Assembly: GCF_014395975.1 (NCBI RefSeq)
Contig: NZ_CP060714.1
Span: 2,666,001 to 2,730,000 of the forward strand
DNA: 64,000 nt
Direction of reading: 5' to 3'
Source of the DNA: Diaphorobacter ruginosibacter
GTDB taxonomy: Bacteria > Pseudomonadota > Gammaproteobacteria > Burkholderiales > Burkholderiaceae_C
Shown here: piece by piece, positions 36,800 to 45,800 of the stretch
Layout of the letters: every line of letters starts with the position of its first letter
Position numbering within the stretch: position 1 is the stretch's first letter
Program-made: the position numbers and the translations under genes
Notes under the pieces: generated by a model
What the model was told of the DNA's origin: nothing
What the model saw: only the letters and a program-made list of their open reading frames with translations
Databases searched by the model: none

Positions 36800-38047
36800 A
36801 TGAGCCAACGACTGCCCTCCACCGACTGGCCCGCGCTGCTGCGCTGTGCCCCGCACTTCAGCCGCGCCATCGTTGATGCGCTGTGCGGATCCGAGCCCGA
36901 CGACTTTGCACCGCTGGTGCGCGCGGTGTACTACTTCGACCTGTTCGATGCGCAGGTCTCCAACGGCGGCGTCGACCAGTATTTCAGCAACGTGGCCGCG
37001 CACCTTGCCGATGCGAGCATGGTGCCCGGCATCATCGCGGCCAACCCCGTCTACGCGCCCGTGCTGCCGCTGATCGAGGAAGCGCACGCGATCTGGACCA
37101 CGGTGGCAGATGCGTACCGCGAAGACGATGAAGACGATGAGCGTGAGGAAGATGACGACGAGGACGACGACCTGCTGACCCCGCACGCGGAGCGCATGGA
37201 GACGATCGCCACCGCGTTCTACGCCCTGCACCACGCCATCCGCCAGCGGCTGGAGGAAGACATCGTGCGCGATCCGCACCGCTACTTTGCCGTGGCACCC
37301 GTGCCCGGCCTGCACGGCAGCGGCGTGGAGCATGTGGCGCTCGCGGACGGCGCATACCGCCTGCGCTTCGTGGACGGGTTTCCGATCGGCCCCAACGTTT
37401 TCGAGAACGGGGACGGCGGCTGCGACGTGGTCTGGTTCTCGCCCGACCGCACCCTGCTGCAATGCGAAGTGGCCGGCTGGGCTGCGCAGCGCGAGCGCCA
37501 CTGGATCCACTACCCCAGCCAGGCCAGCAGCAGTTGGACAAGCGGCGAAGACTTCATGAGCGGCGCCCTGCAGGCCGTGCGCAACGACCGGGAGGCGCTA
37601 GGCCTGGGACACCATGGCTTGCACGAGACCTTCAACGCCCAGGGCCTGCGCACCAGCGCTCAGCTGTATTGGCATGGCGAAGAGCTGTGCAGCGAGCACA
37701 TCTACCCGGACGGCACACCCCAATTGCGCATCGCGCCGCATGCGGGCGGCAAGCGCTGGCTGCGCTATTGGCCCGGCGGCGCGCTCAACACCGAGAGCAT
37801 TGAAGACCGCGACGGCCGCGACCGCTATCTGCGCTGCCTGGACGAACAAGGCGCCGACCTGGCTCCCCAAGGCACCGGCCGCCTCGTCGAAATGCTGAGC
37901 CTGGACGATGGCATGCGCCAATGGCGCGAGGGCGAGCTGGTGGGCGGCTTCCTGCACGGCACCGTGCTGCGCTGGGCCAGCCACCCCGATGGCAGCGGCG
38001 CGCGCGAGACGGAGCGGACTTTCTACAAGAACGGGCGTGCCGCATAG
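36800..38047 (+). CDS. DMP19-like (DUF4375) protein with acidic run and MORN-like C-terminal half
   Basis: 415 aa. Residues 44-64 (YYFDLFDAQVSNGGVDQYFS) match the core of the DMP19/DUF4375 family, named for a Neisseria DNA-mimic protein that sequesters a transcription factor. Residues 109-124 are almost entirely Asp/Glu (EDDEDDEREEDDDEDDD). The C-terminal half carries MORN-like/YwqK-like segments (LYWHGEELCSEHIYPDGTPQ, RWLRYWPGGALNTESIEDRD, TERTFYKNGRAA), which occur in many immunity-type or antitoxin-annotated proteins. It stands alone between adk and asparaginase. Function is not known; DNA mimicry or immunity is only a suggestion. Confidence 0.75.
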   Translation: MSQRLPSTDWPALLRCAPHFSRAIVDALCGSEPDDFAPLVRAVYYFDLFDAQVSNGGVDQYFSNVAAHLADASMVPGIIAANPVYAPVLPLIEEAHAIWTTVADAYREDDEDDEREEDDDEDDDLLTPHAERMETIATAFYALHHAIRQRLEEDIVRDPHRYFAVAPVPGLHGSGVEHVALADGAYRLRFVDGFPIGPNVFENGDGGCDVVWFSPDRTLLQCEVAGWAAQRERHWIHYPSQASSSWTSGEDFMSGALQAVRNDREALGLGHHGLHETFNAQGLRTSAQLYWHGEELCSEHIYPDGTPQLRIAPHAGGKRWLRYWPGGALNTESIEDRDGRDRYLRCLDEQGADLAPQGTGRLVEMLSLDDGMRQWREGELVGGFLHGTVLRWASHPDGSGARETERTFYKNGRAA

Positions 38048-38085
38048 CGCCGTCCAAAAAGTACGCTCTGCCAGCGCAACCGCCG

Positions 38086-39084
38086 TCAACCCGGGCCGGC
38101 CGCATCCTCTTCCTGAGCGGCCAGATCGTCATCGATCAGGTCCAGCAACAGGCTGATCCGCGCCTTCACGGGGCTCAGACCGTTGGCGCTGGCCCAGCGG
38201 GCGCCCGGATCGCTCAGCATCTGCCCCTGTGCGCAGCGTGACGCAATGCGCACCACCACGCCCTCTTCCTCCGCGGCTTCGAGGGCCTTCTCGAGCTCCA
38301 CGTTCACGGTGCCATTGCCGGTAGCGGCCACGATCACGCCATCGACGCCCTGCTCGACCAGCGCCTTCACCAGGGCGCCAGTCACGCCTGCATGGCTCAT
38401 CACGATCTCGACACTGGGCCACAGGTCGGCCTCGGGGAGGGTGCGTACCAGCTCGCCGGGAGCCGCGTCATGCGGGCGCTCGGGAGGCAGGTTGCGCGCC
38501 CAGCGCACGCGGCGCTCCTCGATGAAACCCAGCGGTCCGAGATCGCCCGATGAAAACGCATGGAGCCGCAGCGGATGGATCTTGCTGACCTCGCGCGCGC
38601 CATGGATCTCGCCTGCGGCAACGCACAACACGCCGCTGGCCGTGGGCTCCATCGCGACGACGGCGGCATCCAGCAGGTTCTGCGGGCCATCGGGCGCCAT
38701 GGCCGTGGCGGGCCGCATCGCACTGCACAGCACCAGCGGCTTCACAGGCCTCAGCACCTGCTGAAGAAACCACGCGGTCTCCTCCAGCGTATCGGTGCCA
38801 TGGGTGACCACGACGCCCTGCACGTCCGGATCGGCCAGGTGCTGCGCGCAGTGCCGCGCAAGCCGGAGCCACACGTCGTGCGTCATGTCCTTGCTGTCCA
38901 GCTGGGCGACCTGCTCGGCCACCAGTCCGCCGGTGGCAACGTCCCGCAGTGCTGGAACCGCATCGATCAGGTCAGCCACACCGATCTGCGCGGCGGTGTA
39001 GCCCGTATTGGCTCCTGCGACCGAAGAAGTGCCCGCTATCGTCCCGCCCGTTCCCAGCAGTACGATTTTTTTTGCAACAACCAC
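38086..39084 (-). CDS. L-asparaginase (type II-like)
   Basis: 332 aa from GTG 39084, with AAGGAG 8 nt upstream. Hydrolyses asparagine to aspartate and ammonia. Catalytic threonines lie in KIVLLGTGGTIAGT and VVVTHGTDTLEETAWFL, with the Asp/Lys of the second triad in the region PLVLCSAMRPATAMAPDGPQ. There is no signal peptide, so it is probably cytoplasmic. The C-terminal domain (GVDGVIVAATGNGTVNVELE, RIASRCAQGQMLSD) is intact. Divergent from lexA; the two LexA boxes lie between the genes within about 55 bp of its start, so SOS influence is possible. Confidence 0.92.
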   Translation of the reverse strand: MVVAKKIVLLGTGGTIAGTSSVAGANTGYTAAQIGVADLIDAVPALRDVATGGLVAEQVAQLDSKDMTHDVWLRLARHCAQHLADPDVQGVVVTHGTDTLEETAWFLQQVLRPVKPLVLCSAMRPATAMAPDGPQNLLDAAVVAMEPTASGVLCVAAGEIHGAREVSKIHPLRLHAFSSGDLGPLGFIEERRVRWARNLPPERPHDAAPGELVRTLPEADLWPSVEIVMSHAGVTGALVKALVEQGVDGVIVAATGNGTVNVELEKALEAAEEEGVVVRIASRCAQGQMLSDPGARWASANGLSPVKARISLLLDLIDDDLAAQEEDAAGPG

Positions 39085-39101
39085 TTGCGTCTCCTTAAAA
39101 A

Positions 39102-39117
39102 CTGTTCAAAAATACAG
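39102..39117. promoter_or_regulatory. LexA (SOS) box 1
   Basis: CTGTTCAAAAATACAG matches the consensus CTGT-N8-ACAG exactly. It lies 58 bp before lexA and 18 bp before the asparaginase start. Confidence 0.88.
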
Positions 39118-39120
39118 GCA

Positions 39121-39136
39121 CTGGTTTTTTACACAG
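39121..39136. promoter_or_regulatory. LexA (SOS) box 2
   Basis: CTGGTTTTTTACACAG matches CTGK-N8-ACAG, one mismatch from consensus, 3 bp after box 1. Tandem boxes are typical of lexA autoregulation. Confidence 0.85.
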
Positions 39137-39174
39137 TACATTTTCCCAACCGACTGTATTGGATGGATCGCACC

Positions 39175-39861
39175 ATGTCCGACAGCCCCAAGCTCACCGC
39201 CCGTCAGCAACAGATTCTGGATCTCATCCAGAACGCCATTTCGCGCACCGGCGCGCCGCCCACCCGTGCCGAGATCGCCGCGGAACTGGGCTTCAAGTCC
39301 GCCAATGCAGCGGAGGAGCATCTGCAGGCATTGGCACGCAAGGGCGTGATCGAGCTGGTCAGCGGTACCTCGCGCGGCATCCGCCTGCGCTCCGAGACCG
39401 TGCGCAACATCAATGCCGCACGTGGTTCCCAGTTCGGTTCGCAATTCAACCTGCCGATTCCAGGCCTGTCCCAGCTCGTGCTGCCGCTCATCGGCCGCGT
39501 CGCTGCGGGCTCACCCATTCTCGCCCAAGAACACGTCGACCAAAGCTACATGGTCGAGGGCAGCCTGTTCGCACGCAAGCCCGATTACCTGCTCAAGGTG
39601 CGCGGCATGTCCATGCGTGACGCCGGCATCATGGACGGTGACCTGCTGGCCGTGCAGGCCACCACCGATGTGCGCAATGGCCAGATCGTCGTCGCGCGCC
39701 TGGGCGAAGAGGTCACCGTCAAGCGCCTGCGGCGTGCAGGCAGCCAGATTGAGTTGCTGCCCGAGAACCCCGACTATCCGATCATCACCGTTCAGCCTGG
39801 TGAGCCGTTCGAGATCGAGGGTCTTGCGGTCGGACTGATCCGCAACACCATGCTCATGTAG
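39175..39861 (+). CDS. lexA: LexA repressor, SOS regulator
   Basis: 228 aa from ATG 39175 (MSDSPKLTARQQQILDLIQN); an ATG four codons upstream is possible. Winged helix-turn-helix N-terminus (TRAEIAAELGFKSANAAEEH), autocleavage site Ala111-Gly112 in GRVAAGSPILA, catalytic Ser146 (VRGMSMRDAGIMDGDLLAVQ) and Lys183 (EVTVKRLRR). Represses DNA-damage genes until RecA filaments trigger self-cleavage. Two LexA boxes directly upstream show autoregulation. No imuA/imuB/dnaE2 or other SOS partner follows. Confidence 0.97.
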   Translation: MSDSPKLTARQQQILDLIQNAISRTGAPPTRAEIAAELGFKSANAAEEHLQALARKGVIELVSGTSRGIRLRSETVRNINAARGSQFGSQFNLPIPGLSQLVLPLIGRVAAGSPILAQEHVDQSYMVEGSLFARKPDYLLKVRGMSMRDAGIMDGDLLAVQATTDVRNGQIVVARLGEEVTVKRLRRAGSQIELLPENPDYPIITVQPGEPFEIEGLAVGLIRNTMLM

Positions 39862-40005
39862 CCTTTCCCAGCGCCTTTCGCAGGTGGCGGGCGTCTGACG
39901 GAGTGTGTTTTCCGTCAACCCTGCGGCAGCGCGCTTTCCGTGTATCTGGCAATCCTGCCTGTGTTCAACCTTTCATGACCACGTGCGTCATGCCGGAGTA
40001 CCCAC

Positions 40006-40440
40006 ATGCGTTCTGCCCTCATCGAACTCACCGCCCTCGCCCAGCCATTCAGCCGCGCCGCACACTGGCTCGCCCGGCATGCCGGCAACGACAGCGTCGT
40101 CGTGACCCGCACCGACATCGACCTGTCGGAGCTGAAGCTGCTGGTACGCCCTCGCCTGGGCAAGGTGCGCAGACTGGCCACCAGCGCATCCAACAGCGAT
40201 CGCATGGCTGACACGCCGGTGCAGGCCAGCCTGCAACTGGCCATCCACAATCCATCGCTGACAACAACAGATTCAGCGCAGCAGCTGCCTTCCCGGCCCG
40301 CACTGCGCGTGGTCGTCAAGCCCGATGCATCCGGCACGGGCCGCATGGTGATCTCGGGCCGCATGGCCGATGTCTGTGCGGAACTTGATCGCCTGGCGCG
40401 CCAGGAGCGCCTGGGCCGCCACATGCAGCCCTGCGCCTGA
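40006..40440 (+). CDS. Hypothetical protein
   Basis: 144 aa, MRSALIELTALAQPFSRAAH at the start and a tail MVISGRMADVCAELDRLARQ. No signal peptide, no membrane segment, no recognised domain. Codon use (G/C at third positions) matches the neighbours, so it is probably a real, lineage-specific small protein. The middle (residues 60-100) is Ser/Thr/Gln-rich and probably disordered. It lies 144 bp downstream of lexA in the same direction. Confidence 0.65.
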   Translation: MRSALIELTALAQPFSRAAHWLARHAGNDSVVVTRTDIDLSELKLLVRPRLGKVRRLATSASNSDRMADTPVQASLQLAIHNPSLTTTDSAQQLPSRPALRVVVKPDASGTGRMVISGRMADVCAELDRLARQERLGRHMQPCA

Positions 40441-40627
40441 CCAGCGCCCGAATATCCGCCGGCCTGTGGCACATGACCCGTTGCTGTTGGCCGGCCACAC
40501 CCCATCAAGCCAGTGAACGAAAGGTTCTGCTGCACATTGCGTGCGAGGAATCTGGTTCACTGGCTTTTCCTGCTGCGGTGTTTCTACAATCGACGGAGCT
40601 TCCCTTCACTGGAAAGAGCACTCCGCC

Positions 40628-41137
40628 ATGCCACATGAATCCCGTCTGCAGCGCAGCCTGCGCGAGTTGATCGAGCAACGACGCACTGCGGCGCTTGCCA
40701 CTTGGTCGCCAGGAGAAGGCGAATGCGAAGACCGTGCACCGCTGGTGTCCATGGTGCCGTTTGCCTGGTGCGCCGAATATGGCTGCATCGTCCTGCACGT
40801 AAGCGCCCTTGCAGTCCACACGCAGGCCATGGAGTTGCATCCGGCCGTATCCCTGCTCTTTTGCGCCCCGGAGGTCGAGGGCGAAGGTGTGCATGCGCTC
40901 GAACGCGTCAGCCTGCAGGGCGTGGCCTCCACCCCGCCCAGGGAAAGCGCACTCTGGAGCGCCCTGCGCACCTGCTACATGCAGCGCTTCCCCGAGGCGG
41001 AGTTCATGGGTGAGCTGCCGGACTTCCGTTTCGTGTGCATCACGCCATCCCGCGCACGGCACGTGGCCGGGTTCGGTGCTGCGCGCGACGTGGATGGGAA
41101 TGATTTTGTCGCTGCGATGAATGCCACGCCGCAGTGA
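40628..41137 (+). CDS. Pyridoxamine 5'-phosphate oxidase-related (HugZ-like) FMN-binding protein
   Basis: 169 aa from ATG 40628. The split-barrel flavin-binding pattern is clear: LRELIEQRRTAALATWSPGE, PLVSMVPFAWCAEYGCIVLH, SALAVHTQAMELHPAVSLLF, RVSLQGVAS and FRFVCITPSRARHVAGFGAA. Family members bind FMN, and the HugZ group includes haem-utilisation proteins, but the C-terminal HugZ domain is absent here. Not enough to assign a reaction. Converges on the HExxH protein gene with 11 bp between stops. Confidence 0.82.
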   Translation: MPHESRLQRSLRELIEQRRTAALATWSPGEGECEDRAPLVSMVPFAWCAEYGCIVLHVSALAVHTQAMELHPAVSLLFCAPEVEGEGVHALERVSLQGVASTPPRESALWSALRTCYMQRFPEAEFMGELPDFRFVCITPSRARHVAGFGAARDVDGNDFVAAMNATPQ

Positions 41138-41148
41138 GCATGAAGGAC

Positions 41149-41661
41149 TCACGCGTCCGGCTCGCCCCCCGCGACATGCGCAGCCACGCCTGCAAACGCC
41201 GGATCGGCATGCCCTGCAACACAGCCGCTCACATAGTCCTGCCACATCTGGCCCTGCTGCTCGACCTGGGCAGAGAGGAATCGCTCAAGCATCGGCGCGG
41301 CCTCCGAACAGCGCTCATAGGCATAGGGATCGGATCGAAGGCAAGCCGACTTCAGCTGCAGCCAGGCGGCCTCCCGCGTGACCCTGTAGCCCTGCAGGCG
41401 CTGCCACTGATGCAGCAACTCGTGCGCGAAGACCCCTGCGACGGCAGGATGGCCGAGCCTGAGCGGCTGCGTCGGCCGGCACTGCTCGAAGCATGCACGC
41501 GGCATGGAGATGCGGCCGCCATTCATCGACAGCGCCCGGTGCGTATCGCCGATGCGCCGCAGCCCCAGGCGCAGCCTCGGCTCCAATGCGCCCAGCGAAT
41601 CGGCAAAGAAACGATGCACGAACAAACGCTCTGCATCGGTGAGTGCGCGGAACCAGAACAT
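41149..41661 (-). CDS. Putative zincin-like protein with HELLH motif
   Basis: 170 aa from ATG 41661 (MFWFRALTDAERLFVHRFFA); the open frame extends upstream to a GTG at 41787. The pattern LTDAERLFVHRFFADSL, RISMPRACFEQC and then AGVFAHELLHQWQ (HExxH, His-Glu-Leu-Leu-His) resembles the DUF4157/vgr-related group of small metallopeptidase-like proteins. Four cysteines are present (two in ACFEQC). No export signal. The substrate is unknown, and it may be a non-catalytic relative. Confidence 0.65.
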   Translation of the reverse strand: MFWFRALTDAERLFVHRFFADSLGALEPRLRLGLRRIGDTHRALSMNGGRISMPRACFEQCRPTQPLRLGHPAVAGVFAHELLHQWQRLQGYRVTREAAWLQLKSACLRSDPYAYERCSEAAPMLERFLSAQVEQQGQMWQDYVSGCVAGHADPAFAGVAAHVAGGEPDA

Positions 41662-41763
41662 GCCCGCAATGTACTGTGATCTACCGTGACATGCGGCGAG
41701 GTGCGATGGCAGGACGGCGCACATTGCGGCAGGGCACGGTTTTTTTGATCGACAATACCCGCC

Positions 41764-42675
41764 ATGATCGTTCGCCCCACCCTGCACTGGCTGCGCATGC
41801 TGTTCGTGCTACGCGGCTCCGTGCTGCCCATCATCACGCCCCAGCTCCTGGCCGCAACGGGGTTCGCAACGGTGGTAACGGCACTGCACGGCTTCATTCT
41901 CGACTGGAAGGTCTCGCTGAATTTCGTGCCGTTCTCACTGATCGGCCTCACGCTGGCGATCTTCCTGGGGTTCAGGAACAGCACCTCGTATGCGCGCTAT
42001 TGGGAGGCTCGCACACTCTGGGGCGTGGTGCTCATAGAGACCCGCAACCTCATGCGCAACGCCCGGGTGCTGTCCCGCAATCCCGACGCAGCCCACGCCC
42101 TGGCGCCGCGCCTGTGCGCATTCGCGCATGCCATGCGACACCAGTTGCGCCGCACCGACCCACGCGCCGACCTGCTGCTGTTTCTCTCGCCCGAGGAAAC
42201 CCAGCGCGTGGCCAGGTCCCCGTCCCCCGCCAACATGACGGTCGTCATGGCCGGCGAGTGGCTGGGCGAGCGGGTGCGCGATGCCGACATCGAGCCGGCC
42301 ATCGTTCCCTCCTTTGACCGCTCGCTCTCCGGCCTGACGGCTGCCCTGGGTGGCTGCGAGCGCATTGCGAACACCCCCATTCCGTTCACCTATTCGGTGA
42401 TCATCCACCGCTGCATCTACCTGTATTGCTTCTGGCTGCCCTTCGGCCTGCTGGACGCGATCGGCCCGATGACGCCCGTGATCGTATGCTTCATCGCCTA
42501 CACGTTCTTCGCGCTGGAGGCCTTGGGCGCACAGATCGAGGACCCGTTCGGCACCGCCCCCAACGATCTGCCGCTGGAGCACATGGCGCACACGATCGAG
42601 GCCGGCGTGCTGGAGATGGTGGACGAGCTGCCTCGCACACAGGCGCCCAGAATCAAGGATTTCGTGCTGCTCTAG
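41764..42675 (+). CDS. Bestrophin-family (UPF0187) membrane channel
   Basis: 303 aa. Starts MIVRPTLHWLRMLFVLRGSV, with the family's conserved SLNFVPFSLIGLTLAIFLGF, RNSTSYARYWEARTLWGVVL, FTYSVIIHRCIYLYCFWLPF GL-segment and IVCFIAYTFFALEALGAQIE followed by the acidic DPFGTAPNDLPLE motif. Bacterial bestrophins form pentameric ion channels in the inner membrane. The stop codon TAG forms part of the CTAG that borders the repeat element at 42672. Confidence 0.9.
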   Translation: MIVRPTLHWLRMLFVLRGSVLPIITPQLLAATGFATVVTALHGFILDWKVSLNFVPFSLIGLTLAIFLGFRNSTSYARYWEARTLWGVVLIETRNLMRNARVLSRNPDAAHALAPRLCAFAHAMRHQLRRTDPRADLLLFLSPEETQRVARSPSPANMTVVMAGEWLGERVRDADIEPAIVPSFDRSLSGLTAALGGCERIANTPIPFTYSVIIHRCIYLYCFWLPFGLLDAIGPMTPVIVCFIAYTFFALEALGAQIEDPFGTAPNDLPLEHMAHTIEAGVLEMVDELPRTQAPRIKDFVLL

Positions 42676-42807
42676 GGATCCTCTGCACGAATCGATCGAC
42701 AAGCAGCTAGTGCGGATCGGGATGGGCTGCAAGGCGAAAACCGCAGGGATAGCCGTAGCTATCGCGAGGATTTTCAACGCCGAAGACCGCCCGAGTCCGG
42801 CGGCGCT
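42672..42807. mobile_element. Decayed second copy of the MITE-like repeat
   Basis: Starts CTAGGGATCCTCTGCAC, matching the end of the 21276-21445 element. Internal blocks also match its reverse strand: 42712-42736 agrees at 23 of 25 bases with 21381-21405, 42746-42766 matches the CAATAGC dyad region, and 42775-42801 matches 21315-21341. The right terminal repeat is not recognisable. It fills the gap between the converging bestrophin and hrpA genes. Confidence 0.7.
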
Positions 42808-45800
42808 TCAGTTCTGCAGCTGCGCCCAGACCTTCTCCATGCGCTTGGCACTCACCGGATACGGCGTGCGCAGCTCCTGCGCGAAAAAGCTCACGCGCAG
42901 CTCCTCCAGCATCCAGCGGTACTCCTGCATGCGCGCATCCACCTGCCCCTTGCGTTCGGCCACGAGCCGCCAGTAGCGCTGCTCCAGCGGCTTGAGCTCA
43001 CCGGACTTGGCACCGTCGCGCGCGGGATCCGTGCGGTGCTTGTCGAGGCGAATGGTGATCGCCTTCAGGTACCGCGCGTAGTGCCCGAGCTGGGCCCAGG
43101 GCGCGATGGCGATGAAGTTCTTCGGCATCAGGCGCTGCAGCTGTGCACTCGCGTCAGCCGTGGCATCAGCCGCGTTCTTCGTATCCTTGATCTTGCGCTG
43201 CGCGGCCGCGTACTCCGCCAGAATGCCGCTCGCCATGCGTGCGACCTCGTTGGCGATCAGCGTGAGGCGCCCCCGGCCATCCTGCACGCGCTGCTTGAAT
43301 GCAGCTTCGCTCGTGGGCAACGGATCCTGCAGGAACGCGCGATCGATCGCCACGTCGATGATCTGCTCGCGCAGTTCCTCCTGCGTGCCAAGCGGCATGT
43401 AGGCCACGGCCATCTTCTGCAGATCGGGAATGTTCTTCTCGAGGTACTTGAGCGCATCCCGGATCTGCAATGCGAACAGGCGGCGCAGGCCCGCGCGGTG
43501 CTTCACGGCCGCGATTTCCGGCTCGTCGAACACTTCCAGCCCCACAGCCTCGCCGTGATCGATCAGTGCCGGGAAGCCGATCAGCGTCTGGTTGCCCTTG
43601 CCGATTTCCATGAGCTCGGGCAGCTCGCCGAACGACCACTCCTTGTAGCGCGCATCGGCCTGTTGCTGCGGTTTGTGAGGCGCCTGAGCCTTCGGTGCCT
43701 CCGGCTTCTGCGCCCTCGCCGAGGGTACCGCTGAAGGAGCAGGCGCGGACACGGAACCCGGCGCGGCGCCTGGCACAGCGTCGGCCTTCCCGCCTGCTTC
43801 ATTACCCGCTACACGCAACGAAGCCAGCGCCTGGAACGCGCCGCGTGCCTTGGCGCCGAGCTCGGACTTGAGCGCCCCCAGGTTGCGCCCCTGCCCCATC
43901 TGGCGGCCGTGTTCGTCCGTGATGCGGAAATTCATGAACAGATGCGGGCTCAGCATGTCGAGCTTGAAATCGGCGCGCTTGATGTCCAGCGATGTTTCGT
44001 CCCGTGCCTGCTTCAGCAGCGCATCCATCAGGCTGCCCTGGCCGAATTTCTCGGGTGCCAGGAACAGGTCCGCCAGGCGTTGCGCGTTCTCCGCCAGCGG
44101 CACAAAGCGGCTGCGCGGGCGCTGCGGCAGACTCTTGAGCAGTGCCTGTATCTTGTCCTTGAGCATGCCGGGAACCAGCCACTCGGCGCGGTCCTCGCTC
44201 ACCTGGTTGAGCACGAACAGCGGCACGGTCACCGTGATGCCATCGCGCGCATCACCCGGGCTGTGCAGATAGGCAGCCGAGCAATCGACGCCGCCGAGCT
44301 TCACGGTCTTGGGAAATGCCTGCGTGGTGATACCCGCGGCCTCATGCCGCATGAGTTCGTCGCGCGAGAGGCGCAACAGGTCGGGGTTGCCTTTTCCGGC
44401 GTTACGGAACCACTTGTCGAAGGTCGCGCCGCTGAATACCTCCCTGGGGAGCTGCTGATCGTAGAACGCATAGATGAGCTCGTCATCCACCAGCACGTCC
44501 TGGCGGCGGCTCTTATGTTCGAGCTCCTCCACCTTGCGCACCATCTTGAGATTGGCGGCAAGGAACTGCCAATGCGTCTCCCACTCGCCCTCCACCATCG
44601 CCTGGCGGATGAACAGCTCGCGCGCGGTCTGAGGATCGACCCGCCCGTAGCTCACGCGGCGACCGTTGTATACGACAAGCCCGTACAGCGTGGCCCGCTC
44701 GTAGGCCACGACGTCGGCCTGCTTCTTGGACCAGTGCGGATCGAGCAACTGCTTCTTGAGCAGGTGCGCGCCGATCTCCTCCAGCCATTGCGGCTCGATC
44801 GCGGCAATGCCGCGGCCGTAGAGGCGCGAGGTTTCCACCTGCTCGGCCGCCACGATCCAGCGACCGGGTTTCTTCGACAGATGCGCGCCCGGGTGCGGGT
44901 AGAACTTGATGCCGTGCGCGCCCAGATAGGAGTCGCTCTCCTCGGCCTTGTAGCCGACGTTGCCCAGCAGTCCGGACAGCATCGACTTGTGGACCTCCTC
45001 GTAGCCCGCCGCCTCCTGGTTCACGAGCCACTTCTGCTCCTTCACCACGGTGAGCAGTTGCGAATGGATGTCGCGCCACTCGCGCACGCGGCGGATGTTG
45101 ATGAAATTCTGGCGCAGCAACTGTTCCCACTGGCGGTTGCTGATCTTGTGGCTTGCCGGCTGTGCTTCGGCGGGATCGTAGACCGCCGGCCTTTCCTCGG
45201 CGGGAGCCTGTGCACTCGCACCGCCGCTGCGCTGCGAGACCGGCAGGAATGCCGCATTGCGGCCCAGTGCCTTCGGCGCCGCACTCTGCTCTACCATTTC
45301 CTTGCGCGTCTTGGCCACGACCTTGCCGCCGCGGGCATCGTCAAGCCATTTCCACAGCCTCAGATAGCCGGTGAACTCGCTCTTCTCGTCATCGAACTTG
45401 GCATGCTGCTGGTCGGCCTGCTGCTGCGCTTCCAGGGGCCGGTCGCGCACATCCTGCACGCTCAGGGCCGACGCGATGATGAGCACCTCGGCGACCGCAC
45501 CGCGCTCGCGCGCTTCAAGAATCATGCGGCCCACGCGCGGATCGAGCGGCAGGCGCGAGAGCTCCTTGCCCATGGGCAGCAACTGGCCCTGATCGTCCAC
45601 CGCGCCCAATTCCGCGAGCAGCTGATACCCATCGGCAATCGCCCGGCCCGAAGGCGCCTCGAGGAACGGGAAATGCACCACGTCACCGAGCCCGAGCGAC
45701 TTCATGCGCAAGATCACCCCGGCAAGCGAGGAACGCAGGATTTCGGGATCGGTGAAGCGGTCGCGCGCATCGAAGGCCGCCTCGTCATACAGGCGGATGC

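Noticed and set aside
36588..36803. 71-codon plus-strand frame after adk
   Set aside because: It runs through the adk terminator, is Arg/Pro-rich and lacks codon bias; a different frame there looks more coding-like.
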